64,000 bases of DNA, taken from Vespa crabro. Taxonomy: Eukaryota; Arthropoda; Insecta; Hymenoptera; Vespidae. Below the pieces are notes generated by a model. That model searched no databases. It was not told where the DNA came from and saw nothing but the letters and a program-made list of their open reading frames with translations. This document shows positions 53,731 to 63,491 of the stretch, piece after piece. Location of the stretch: positions 13,815,999 through 13,879,998 of the forward strand of contig NC_060956.1 of NCBI RefSeq assembly GCF_910589235.1, written 5' to 3'. The translations under genes and the position numbers were made by a program. Numbering within the stretch: position 1 is the first letter of the stretch; each line of letters starts with the position of its first letter.

Positions 53731-54609
53731 AAAAATACATAACAACAATGACAATATTTTTTCTAAATTTTGGAATAATCATCTATTTCTCTTAATATTT
53801 CTTTGTATTTTCACCTTTTAAAAATAAATATTATTTTATGTTTAATGTTTCGAATTGAAGATATGATTTTTGTTACGTAAATGTGACATAATCCATAAAT
53901 AAAACTATCATCTTATCTTTTGACTATTACGCATAATGAAAATATTCAACTTACGTCAATTAATTCAATGACATATTTATGCAAAAAAGAAATAAATAAA
54001 TTAAAAAAAAAGGTTGTATAAGTAAGCATTTATAGTTGAATTGGATGAAACGATGACGTCCGAATTCCAAGATCGTTCGAGACGACTGTATTTTATCGAT
54101 ACTGAGTTTCGCATTAAATTGCGTCGCCCACTTGCGAGTTCGCCATGACTCGATCATTCACGCCCACCCACAAAAAGTTTCTCGATAATGTTACTCTTTA
54201 TTATTGCCATTACTCAATAGCCCGCGACGAAGTCGAGGACGAGCAATAGAAAAGATGTTTTGTTGCAACCAGAAGCAACCTCAAGACTGATGAAATCGAG
54301 TCGAAGAATTACGTTCCATTTGTTAATTACTATCTCTTGCGATAGTCGATGTTGAGATCACAAAAAGCAGAAAAATGCTTTCTTACTCTATGTATTTCCT
54401 TTGATCTCGTCTTTTAACTTTTGATCGTTTAAGATCATATTTGAAAGTTCGATCTTGAATAAGAAAACATAGTAAGTATCCGTATAAATATGTACATATT
54501 ACGTAAGTATATACCAGTCATCATTACTGCATTTGTTAGATAAAAAGGTTTATCTTATTGTTTCCTTTTCTTTTTTCGATGCGAGCTTCTGAAGCCGATA
54601 GTTAAAAGA
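53731..54609. other. AT-rich stretch, no gene recognised
   Basis: AT-rich to 54050. Short complex frames lie on both strands at 54050-54170 (one forward frame opens MTSEFQDRSRRLYFIDTEFR, 31 codons). No splice support. Confidence 0.45.
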
Positions 54610-54676
54610 GAGAAAGTGAGAAAGAGAAAGAGAAAGAGAGAGAGAGAGAGGGAGAAATAGAGATAAAGAGAGAGGC
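54610..54676. repeat. (GA)n/(GAAA)n array
   Basis: Purine run. Confidence 0.95.
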
Positions 54677-54679
54677 ACA

Positions 54680-55555
54680 AGGTGGTAGTCGACAGAGTCA
54701 AGGTAGGCAATTTATATATTTATATATATTTCGACGTTTGCGCGAAGAAGACCAACTTGTGTTAAGACGTTTAGTGTTGAAATCTTAGATCATAAACCGA
54801 GTTTCTAAAAGTCTAATTATTAAGGTTTTGCTTCTACACTGGACATTGATAACTTTTTTGCTTGTTACTTAACATATACGTGAATATAAAAAGAAGAATA
54901 GAAAAAATTTTACTTGTTCTCGGGATCTTTCTTAATTTCTTTTTTCTTTTTTTTTCCGTTTCTTTTCTTTTCTTTTCTTTTTTTTTTACGGAAAGAAAAA
55001 TATGCACGTTCGTTGATCATTCGTATTATACGTTCCAATGATGGATATATCTATCTATTTGTCGATAGGATCGAGCGACAACGTGACTCCGATAATAAAA
55101 TTTATCGTTCGAAATTTTTCAAAACGCAAGATTTTATCTTCGAACGCGTAACTTGTCCACAGCGCTTGGCATAAGCACGTGCGAACATATTGCTCCTTTT
55201 TAAAACATTCGAGAACACGCGGATCAGATAAAGTGCCGGGACGATAAACGCGGTTTCCTCGCTTTTCTAGCTACTCATGACTCATTAGCGGATTTATTGC
55301 GAGTACGAAGAGAACGACGATCGTTCGAAGACGTGTTCGCCGCAGTCGCCGGTGTTTGCCTTTTCCTTTGAGCCCGTCGAAATTATTTTTACCTCCAGAA
55401 GCACGTTGGAATGCATTCTGCGCTTATACTTTTCCACGACGAACGAGCGTGACTGCATGCTCATGAAAAACGATCTCTTTTAAAAGCGTACATAAAGTAG
55501 CGAGGAAATGCGAATCGAAAAAGCCATTAAAATATTTTCTTCCTTTTCTTTTCTT
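54680..55555. other. Intergenic stretch, nothing recognised
   Basis: T-rich tract at 54935-54985; CpG-rich complex sequence 55220-55350. Confidence 0.5.
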
Positions 55556-55578
55556 TTCTTTTTTTATTCTCTCCTTTC

Positions 55579-55631
<53 letters not shown>

Positions 55632-55745
55632 GCTTTCCTTTTTTGTTCTTTCTTTTATTTTAGTTTTTTTCTTGTTTTTTTTTATTCTTTTCTTATTTTT
55701 TTCTTTCTTCCTTTCGTTTTTTTTCTTTTTCTTTTTTTTCAAAAT
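55556..55745. repeat. Pyrimidine array (TC, TTTC, TTTTC)
   Basis: TC run of about 55 bp at 55575-55630 flanked by T-rich degenerate units. Confidence 0.93.
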
Positions 55746-57100
55746 GGAAGTTGAGCCTGGGCAAAGAATTGCGACACTCGCTATTTATCGGACGTAGGCG
55801 ATTTATTAACGTGTTTTGCACTTACGAACCAGATCGCTCGCACGCAACGAACTCGTATTTAACGCGATTGTGACCTTTCGATGAAATAGAGAGAAAGAAA
55901 TCGCAATCGGCTCTCGTACACACCATATTACATACCATGTAATGCTACGTCGACGAAAATAAACCGTCGTCTTATTGACGAACGTTCCAATCTTTATCCT
56001 TAATTTACGTGTTAATTAATTTATTTTATTGCTGACGTCGTAACACGTAGCTCGTCTCGGCTATGGTTATTATTAAATGGAAAAATCGACGAGAGTTTTG
56101 TGATTGCTACTCGAGATTCGTAAAAACTCAATTTTCGATTGGTCGTTAAAAGGGGGCAGTGTGCAAAAAAAAAAAGAAAGAAAAAAAAAGAACAGAAAAG
56201 GAAGAAAAAAAAGAAAATAAAAAATCTCGAATACATATATTCCTACAATATATATATATATATAGTACCTACATATATGCATGTATCGATCTTACTTTTA
56301 TCCGGTAAGGTACGGCATCGATCCAGTTTATCTTTATTAAGATCCCGACCGATGATATATACTCGACAATCCTGATCGCCTTGTAAGCGAATCGCTTGGC
56401 CAATATCGGCCTACATAAAGTTAAATCAATGAGAGGACCGTTTATCGGGGTGGCCGAATAAATAACGTTCGAAACGAAAGTAATTACGAGACGTTTGAGA
56501 CACAGTCGAGAGCTAGTAGTCGAATTCAAGCTCGTACAAAATTAATTTACGTCCGATAACTTTTCACGTTCTCAAGCTCGCTGACAAATTGATCGAAACG
56601 ATTAGCATTATAAGTAGGCATATATATATATATATATTAATGTGTGTGTATGTATGTATGTATATAATTATGTTCGATTCTTTTTCATAAATGTCCATTT
56701 ATTTTCCAACAATAAAGAAAACGAGTCGTAAATTTCCTGTTCGAAGTCGAGTGGAAGTATAGAGGAAACGATAAGAGATAAGCGAGTTCGCAGGAAGATA
56801 TGACTCTTCTCGCTCGAGGACAAGATGGAATCGATAGAAAGGAACGATCTATCGATCGTTCGGATCGTAGGAAAGCACGAAGATCGGTTCTCGAGTTTCA
56901 CATCGAGCGAGTCTAATGCAAGTCGTCGTCTGAGTTGTCGCCGTTCATGAGCGTGGATCGAACGACAAGACCGCGGCTCGATCGCGAGCGGATCATCGCC
57001 GATCAATCGAAAAAGAAAAAAAAAAGAAAAAAAAGATCTATCGCGGGAATCTATAATTAAGATCGTCCAATGATTTGCGGCTTGTTCGAAGAGACGAGGC
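55746..57100. other. Mixed stretch with a CpG-rich block, no gene recognised
   Basis: A-rich 56163-56225, TA run at 56250-56265 and 56620-56640. 56800-57000 is CpG-rich and open on the reverse strand for 112 codons (57006-56668) but without an ATG start; a shorter reverse ATG frame there ends NGDNSDDDLH. Probably regulatory or part of an exon, undecided. Confidence 0.35.
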
Positions 57101-57163
57101 GAAAGAGAAAGAGAGAGAAAGAAAGAGAGAGAAAGAAAGAGAGAGAGAGAGAGAAAGAAAGGT
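57101..57163. repeat. (GA)n/(GAAA)n array
   Basis: Purine run. Confidence 0.96.
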
Positions 57164-57221
57164 AGATAAAGATAAATGATGTTCTATCTTTTTCTCTTTC
57201 TATCTCTTTTACTCTTCGCAG

Positions 57222-57510
57222 GAGATGAAACACGCTGGAGAGGGTTCGACCACTGGATTTCTCTGACGTAGCGCGCGCGTGTGGTCTCTCGTTCCTCTTC
57301 AGAGAGCCGAACGATCCACGTATCGCGTTACCATGGACTTTACAACAGACGACGCGTTGACGACAAGATCGCTCTCTATTCCTTTTCGAGAATTCTTGCG
57401 CGAGTTCGCGCGTTACTTCTGCTCGGCGAATCGAATCAAACTGCTTTAGTTACATTTTTCCCCATTTCGACATCTAGAGGGTGGAATAAATATTACGCTG
57501 ATACATATAA
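57222..57510 (+). CDS. Candidate 3' exon: acceptor, 38-codon ORF, poly(A) signal
   Basis: A pyrimidine tract ends in TTTTACTCTTCGCAG (AG at 57220-57221), a near-ideal acceptor. The CpG-rich sequence after it contains an ATG in perfect context (TTACCATGG) at 57333. This opens a 38-residue frame, MDFTTDDALTTRSLSIPFRE then FLREFARYFCSANRIKLL, with TAG at 57447-57449. AATAAA follows at 57485-57490, 36 nt after the stop. Acceptor, start, stop and poly(A) signal in the right order make this one of the better host-gene candidates here. A shorter upstream ATG (57225) gives a 13-codon frame. No family is recognised; an upstream exon was not identified. Confidence 0.35.
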
Positions 57511-57514
57511 TTAC

Positions 57515-58400
57515 ATATATAATTACTTACTTGTTACTTTCTATAATCTTGCAATAAGAAAAGTAAAAAATATTTGCGAAATATTTGTCGAATAATAATC
57601 AGTGATTTTTGCGATATAATATATATTTATACTTATGTATTATTAATATAAAATCAGATCTAAAATGCCTAATTAATGTAATAATCGTAAGAGCGCGATA
57701 ATTTACAGTGAATTAGCGCGACAGTGAAGAAACGTTGGAAAATAATGATAAAATGTAAACGATAATCAGATAAGAAAAATAAAAGAAAAAGTTAGAGGCA
57801 ATTAAGACTAAGATAGTGAATAATTTCCGCGTTCAAATCTCGAAATATATAAATAAAATTTATTTCAGATTTTTCTTTCTTACATTCATATTCATGTAAA
57901 TTAATATCAATTATGTTTAAATTTGATTTAAGTCGATAAAATCGATCGATTAGTAACATAATAAAAAATATTTCGATGTATAGATATTGGATATCGAACA
58001 TAAAATGATGTTCAGTCGAGTCACGTTAATTTACATATTCCATTGAATAATACCAGGAACATAACGTACAGTTATTTCGCGTACGAGAAAATCTTATCTA
58101 AAAAGCGTTATCGCGAATCTCTTCTTGATTCGTTAAATCCAAATTTAGCCGATACCTTTGCATATTTTCTGTTTCTTCATAAATATGCGACATAATATTC
58201 ACCGGATGTTGTTATCATCCATCCACCTTCGTCCAGATAAATGGATTACCTCGTTACAATACCGTAAGATTATATTAGCGGAGCGACCTACATCGGTAAT
58301 GTTTTTTTCTTCTTTTATCTTTTTTTCTCCATCAGCTACCAAAGACAGTACTGACGTAAGTGATATTTTCACCGTGATGACTACGCTCGCTCTAGCTCAT
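57515..58400. other. AT-rich stretch with exon-like fragments
   Basis: AT-rich to 58150. At 58319-58335 TTTTTTTCTCCATCAG is a strong acceptor-like site; 20 nt later GTAAGTGA is donor-like, too short for a confident exon. A 58158-58469 forward frame ends in a TC tract. Confidence 0.3.
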
Positions 58401-58410
58401 TTACTTGAGA

Positions 58411-58412
<2 letters not shown>

Positions 58413-58463
<51 letters not shown>

Positions 58464-58466
58464 TTC
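58413..58466. repeat. (TC)n microsatellite
   Basis: TC run. Confidence 0.96.
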
Positions 58467-58754
58467 TAAAATTTATTTCACAAAATGAATATCCGGGACA
58501 ATCTTCTTGTAAAAATAAAACTAAGATATACGAAACATTATGTTTACAGAAATGAGATGGAAAAATTAATTCGAGGAAGAGAATGAATGCGTAGTTAAAA
58601 AAAAAAGAAAAAAAAAGAAAGGAGAAGAAAAGAAACAAAAAAAAACCAACCTCGAAGCGACAATACATAAGTACGTATGTATACGTGTAAATCTCTTTGG
58701 AAGATCTCATCGTAAATTCGTGTGACATGTCTGAACAGTTTATTCGGCCGAAAC

Positions 58755-58823
58755 ATGTCAAGCATGCAAGAGCCCATTCCACCCAGGTAAGAATTATCCT
58801 TGCATCCTTGAATGCTTATATAC

Positions 58824-58882
<59 letters not shown>

Positions 58883-59054
58883 CTCTCACCTACTATCCGG
58901 ACTCTTCCTTTCATCTGCCGACGCTAATCTCTTTTTACGTTTCCCCAGAATGTTAGAGGAACTGCGAGAGATTCTTGCCGGGTCTTATCACGCGAAGTGT
59001 AATTTACACGACTTTCCCACGAAACTGAAGAAAGAACCAACTCACAAACGGTAG
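58755..59054 (+). CDS. Candidate two-exon mini-gene
   Basis: The family is not recognised. Exon 1 ends at 58786 with CAG|GTAAGA, an ideal donor. The intron (58787-58948, 162 nt) has a (TC)n tract, a perfect CTAAT branch-point motif at about 58924-58928 and the acceptor TTTTTACGTTTCCCCAG. Joining in phase gives MSSMQEPIPPRMLEELREIL, then AGSYHAKCNLHDFPTKLKK and a TAG stop at 59052-59054, 45 residues in all from the ATG at 58755. The LEELREIL stretch would be helical. An in-frame TAA upstream (about 58710) limits the start. The frame may be the C-terminal part of a longer spliced protein whose earlier exons were not found. Confidence 0.37.
58828..58888. repeat. (TC)n microsatellite inside the candidate intron
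   Basis: TC run of about 55 bp. Confidence 0.97.
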
Positions 59055-59067
59055 TTGATTTTACTTT

Positions 59068-59108
59068 CTCTCTCTCTGTCTCTTTCTTCTTCTTTCTCTT
59101 TCTCTTTG
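59068..59108. repeat. (TC)n microsatellite
   Basis: Degenerate TC/TTTC run. Confidence 0.9.
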
Positions 59109-59109
59109 A

Positions 59110-59569
59110 TATATTTAATACATTAATGTCTCATTACCCTTTCATTAGCGAGCCTAACGATTTGCGGTCAAGAGGGCAGACCTATTTACAAAGGATAATT
59201 CGCCAACGAATTAACCCCTTACCGTACGCATTACTTTCTCGGATTCTCCGAATGCCTATCTTTTTACGACGACGACGACGATGATTATGACGATGGCGAT
59301 GAGGACGCTCGTCGTACGCCGTTCTGACATTTTCTTATGTGAATGCCTCACGTAAAAATCTCTGGGTTAAGAGACGGATCTTTATGGATCGAGATTTCGA
59401 GAATTTGACTCGCCTGTTTTTATTATTTCTTTTATATTTTATATCAAGTTGGGTGAGGATAAGGATGGGTGGTTAATACACAGACGTGAACGATCGAAGG
59501 TCACCACGATTATTATCATCGATAATACCTACCACCAGCGAAAAAGAACGTACCCTCTCCCCTCTAAGA

Positions 59570-59601
<32 letters not shown>

Positions 59602-59845
59602 TCTTGATTACCTCTTCTTAAGTTTCTTTCAGGCTCTCTTTGACCCCCTTCCTTCTCTATTATTCCTTACCTCCCTTTATTATTGTCTACTAGTTCGTGT
59701 CCCTATCGTGCTACATAAAAATTATCTGATGAGGGACTTTGGTTCTGAGCATAAACGATTTGTAATATCCAGGTATTCGCTCGGCGCTTCGCAATTAATG
59801 GTTATCATGCGAGATTGCCCGTTAATTCTGCTCGCTGGAAGATTC
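59110..59845. other. Intergenic stretch, no gene recognised
   Basis: (GAC)n at about 59267-59283, GA tract at 59572-59600, C/T-rich 59640-59690. The 179-codon forward frame (59486-60025) is extended by GA and TC tracts. Confidence 0.5.
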
Positions 59846-59853
59846 TCTCTCTT

Positions 59854-59898
<45 letters not shown>

Positions 59899-59900
59899 TA
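59846..59900. repeat. (TC)n microsatellite
   Basis: TC run. Confidence 0.96.
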
Positions 59901-59904
59901 GTAT

Positions 59905-60890
59905 TCTCTCTTCGGCTCTTAGAGAGACGAGAGAAAACTCGAAACCTCTTCTTCGGGTTATCCCTCTTTCTCCTTTCATCTTTACTCCTTCTCACTTGAT
60001 CTTCGTTTTCTTTGCGTCTCTGTAGAAGGAAGACTGGAAAACGGTAATCTCGATGCCTTGTGCTCAAACTCCTTTCGTCTTCTCGTACGAAAGGATAGAC
60101 TCCAACGACGTGCTTTTTACAGTCGACTTATTACCGCTTTTTAAATGTTGATAAGTTTTCTTGCGGCTACGGGGAGATATCCTCCATTGCCGTAACTATC
60201 GGCAATCTCTTCGCTTTTGCTACGCTTTAATTGCCCGGAGTTAAATCACTCCGGAGACCGGCGACATAGTTGGGATCGTCCGTCGCTCGAATGAAATCGA
60301 GGGGAACGAAACGATTCGATACGACGACAACGACAACGTTGACTTGTACGTTTTCTGCGAAATTATTTATCTTCTTCTTCTTCTTCTTCCTCTTCCCCTC
60401 TTCTCTCTCCTCCTTTTTCTCCTTCTCCTCACTGTTCTTCTATCTTTTACTCGAGTAGGATAGAAAGAAATAGATAGATAGATAGAAAAGAGAGGGAGAG
60501 AGAGAGAGAGAAGACGAGAAGATAGTTTACGACGAAAAATGAGATTTTTCATGCAAAACGAATGATTTTTATCGCCCGAGGATGATCAAGAAACTATCCT
60601 TATCGTTTTCTGTTATCAGTAGACAAGGAAATAATCAGAAAAGAATTTTTTATTTTCTATTATGAGAGAGAGAGAGAGAGAGAAATGTAAAGTATTTGAT
60701 GATGGAATGAAACATGAAGTCACATAATATATACTATTAAATCCAGAATCTAAAAGCTGTCGTCGAAAATCACTCTTATACATAAAGTGAAAGTGCAGAA
60801 GGATCGAATATAAATTTCTCGTTATCTCCGAGGACAGGAAGAGGAATCGAAATCAACGATGTAACTATACCTTCGACTTCCTGGGGGAGT
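59905..60890. other. Intergenic stretch, no gene recognised
   Basis: CTT/CTC tract at 60370-60425, short (GATA)n and GA run at 60472-60513, GA run at 60664-60683. An inverted pair TGCCCGGAGTT / AATCACTCCGG is seen near 60231-60254. Confidence 0.45.
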
Positions 60891-60892
60891 TC

Positions 60893-60945
60893 TCCCTCTC
60901 TCTCTCTCTTATTTCTCTCTCTCTCTCTCTTTCTCTTTTTTTCTG
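60893..60945. repeat. (TC)n microsatellite
   Basis: TC run with an ATTT interruption. Confidence 0.95.
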
Positions 60946-61110
60946 TCTTTTCCTTTCTTGGAAAGATCGATAGGATCGAAGTCGTTCGATCGATCGACAG
61001 ATTCGTGTAATTGGACCAGCACTCTTAATGAGCAAACTCACCATACAGAATTATATCGCGCTAACGTGTCCATGTACCATGATATAACTATGTATATAGG
61101 TATACATATG

Positions 61111-61112
<2 letters not shown>

Positions 61113-61181
<69 letters not shown>
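61113..61181. repeat. (TA)n microsatellite
   Basis: Almost pure TA run of about 65 bp. Confidence 0.97.
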
Positions 61182-61184
61182 CTC

Positions 61185-61602
61185 ACGATACGTGGGCGAT
61201 CGTTGAACACTGCTTTGTGTCTCTGTTTTTATGTAATAGACTCCGGAGCCTCGTAATATCTTCGTACATAACGTTAATGGTTTATCACAAACTGCCCACG
61301 CAGTTACGTGGCATCGCGATGTAAGGTGCTTTGGTTACTCGACGCTCGAATCGATCATCGCCATGACTCGGTCACGATCTCGCTTCGATCATTCGATAAA
61401 TATCATCCTCATTCGGTGTATACGATATATCGGTGTATACTGATTTATCGCTATGAATTTTTTCCTTATATTATATTTTAAATCTATGGAATGAAAATGA
61501 AAAATGACGAGTGTCCAAAGAAGAAAAACAAAAAACAAACAAAAGACATGGTGTAAACAAATTTAAGTTCTTTCTCACGTAAAAATCTTTGCTGCACCTT
61601 TC
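61185..61602. other. Flank of the transposon, nothing recognised
   Basis: Complex CG-mixed sequence to 61440, with two copies of TCGGTGTATAC (61412-61438), then AT-rich. Confidence 0.55.
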
Positions 61603-63109
61603 TTAGCACTAGGTTTACGGACGTTTATTGTATTCAATTAATTTTACGAACGCCCGTCAAATTGACAGATAAAGAAAATGACGTATTTTCTTAAAAAAGA
61701 AAAAAATAAAAGCGATTAATTTAATTTAAAAACAATAAAAATATTAACAGACTTAATTTACTTATACAATATTAACAGATTTGATTAACTTATATTAATT
61801 TATTCAAAGTTTTACTATACGAATTGCTAATTAATGGAAGAAGAATCCTTTATTCGTTTTTCTTGTATTCATTGATAAGTTCTCCGGCCAACTGAAATAT
61901 GAAATTTTTTCTGAATATTTTAGAACCAGTACATTTTTGTACAATATCAAGACATTTATAACTGACGAATTTAAAATATTATAAAAAACCTGAAGAGATC
62001 ATCGGAAATACCTTGCTTTCACACTGTATTTGTGTCCAATTTGATTGACTACATCTACTCCAAACTTATTCTTATTATAAAATTTAATTGTTTCCGGGAC
62101 ACGTTTGTTCTCAACTTTCACAAATGTATATTTTGTGCTTAGTAACAATACTTTTATTTTCGGTTTATTGTGCTAAATGGTGAGAATGCAGCGAGAAAAA
62201 TCGATTCATTTTATCTTTTTATCTTTGCATCCTTTTTGCTGGTTTCAGTAACTTTCTCTTGTTCACCAGGATAATCCCAACCAAAGTTGTTTATTGTGTA
62301 AATAATTTTTTTGCAAGTGGTATACTAGTGAAAAAATTATCTATAGTTATATTTTTTCTTTGGAGCAAATATGGTTCGGCTAATTTTAAGACTACTAATA
62401 CCCCGAAAGGTGTCGAAGATCAGGTTCCATCTTTATCCAAATATTATATAAAAAACTTTATCCAAATATGAAAAACATATATATAATACATTTTTATGCT
62501 AAATTTATGAGACTTATCAGACATATATTATGTAAAATGGCATCGAACTTTCGTAGGAAACAATTGTTTATCAATTCAAATATTTTCATATGGCTTATAA
62601 CATGCTTGACTATTGTCTATAAATTTACTCTATGTTTCGGATATTAGGACAAACTTATCTATACGTGAGCGTTCAGATTGTTGTGTTTTCTTATCAAAAC
62701 ATCTTATCGAATCTGAATGTCTGAAAATAAAAATGGGCCCCATTTCTTGAAACTAAATAAAATAAGAAAAAATAAATAAGAAGCTTTCAATGATCTTACT
62801 TGATATGCTCCTCATGAGGATACAAAATTACTATAAAAGCGTACAATTGATCAGTTGAAATTGTTGAATCCTTTTCAAGACTCGACATGCTTCCCTTGTG
62901 CTGGTGAATCCGAGAATTGTTGATATTGGGTACGACGTCATCAAACGATATCTCCGTTGAATTATGATTTTTTAGTATTTACTTTTTCCTTTCATTGTAT
63001 CAATAAAATTCAACAAAAATTGGAAAAAAATAATAGTAATGGTTTTTGTAATTTTACTCGTGAAATCCAAAACCCGTCAAATTGACGGGTCCCAGAAACT
63101 TAGTATTAG
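61603..63109 (-). mobile_element. Decayed piggyBac-type DNA transposon
   Basis: The left end reads TTAG-CACTAGGTTTACGG from 61603. The right end, read on the reverse strand from 63109, reads CTAA-TACTAAGTTTCTGGG, so the terminal repeats match apart from mainly transition changes. Both flanks on the forward strand are TTAG, fitting a TTAA-type 4-bp target duplication. A subterminal motif CCCGTCAAATTGAC occurs near both ends (about 61652-61665 and 63073-63086); the right copy is extended to a palindrome ending in GGG. Between the ends lies a broken transposase gene on the reverse strand. The 1.5-kb length is shorter than the usual 2-3 kb, indicating internal loss. Confidence 0.85.
61850..62957 (-). 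pseudogene. piggyBac-family transposase pseudogene
   Basis: Read on the reverse strand, separate frames give family blocks in the right order. An N-terminal remnant (62957-62796) ends at a stop. Then come a block with RSRIDKFVLISE near 62670-62640, YMSDKSHKFSIKMY (about 62535-62490), NITIDNFFTSIPLAKK followed by TLVGIILVNKRKLL (about 62340-62240), and VPETIKFYNKNKFGVDVVNQ (about 62100-62040) with YSVKAR. The C-terminal end is LAGELINEYKKNE and a stop at 61852-61850. The Asp in IDNFFTS and in FGVD correspond to conserved catalytic-domain acidic residues; the usual Asp of VDQM is Asn here. Several in-frame stops and frame changes break it. The Cys-rich C-terminal zinc-binding region usual in the family is absent. 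It cannot encode an active enzyme. Confidence 0.88.
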
Positions 63110-63381
63110 TCATCTAATTCTACGCTAATCCGAAAAATTAATGGTTGAACCTAAGTTAAAAAGTAGCACGTGCGAAATACGGGACGTGAATCAAGATCTT
63201 TTACTAATTAAGCGAGACATGAGCAAAAAGGAGTCGCAGTACGTCAGGTCATCTCGGATATGTAAATCCGTTTAAGTTTCACGGTTTTCGACATGTCTCC
63301 TGGTCCAGATCTTTCGGATCGACAATGGAATATAGAACGTAGTTCTCGGCTTACGAGAGACGACCCGGAGAGATTACTTAC
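63110..63381. other. Complex stretch, short forward frame
   Basis: A 30-codon forward frame opens at an ATG near 63293 (MSPGPDLSDRQWNIERSSRL) and ends in TAA at about 63385. Reverse-strand reading of the same place is the intron start after the exon at 63382. Nothing recognised. Confidence 0.3.
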
Positions 63382-63491
63382 CTAAGAAAAAGGCACTGGT
63401 TGGTTTTGCCTGGTATTGATGTTCGGTGCGATACTTCGACGTGACGACGTGATTCTTGAAATTCAAGTAGTGAAACACGTGCCGGCGCTTT
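63382..63491 (-). CDS. Candidate 110-nt internal exon on the reverse strand
   Basis: The reverse strand shows a branch-like CTAAC, then pyrimidine-rich TCTTCTCTTACTGTTATTTAG before 63491, and TTAG|GTAAGT after 63382, both good splice signals. Two frames are open through the exon. One reads KRRHVFHYLNFKNHVVTSKY then RTEHQYQAKPTSAFFL, leaving one base (phase 1), which fits the acceptor at 7960. The other reads KAPARVSLLEFQESRRHVEV. The third has a stop. No family is recognised for either. Confidence 0.35.

Noticed and set aside
56668..57006. 112-codon reverse frame
   Set aside because: It starts at TTG with no ATG before the last residues and no acceptor with a pyrimidine tract was seen; kept only as a CpG-rich stretch.
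59486..60025. 179-codon forward frame
   Set aside because: Joined across GA and TC arrays, with Phe/Leu/Ser-rich filler; no coherent product.
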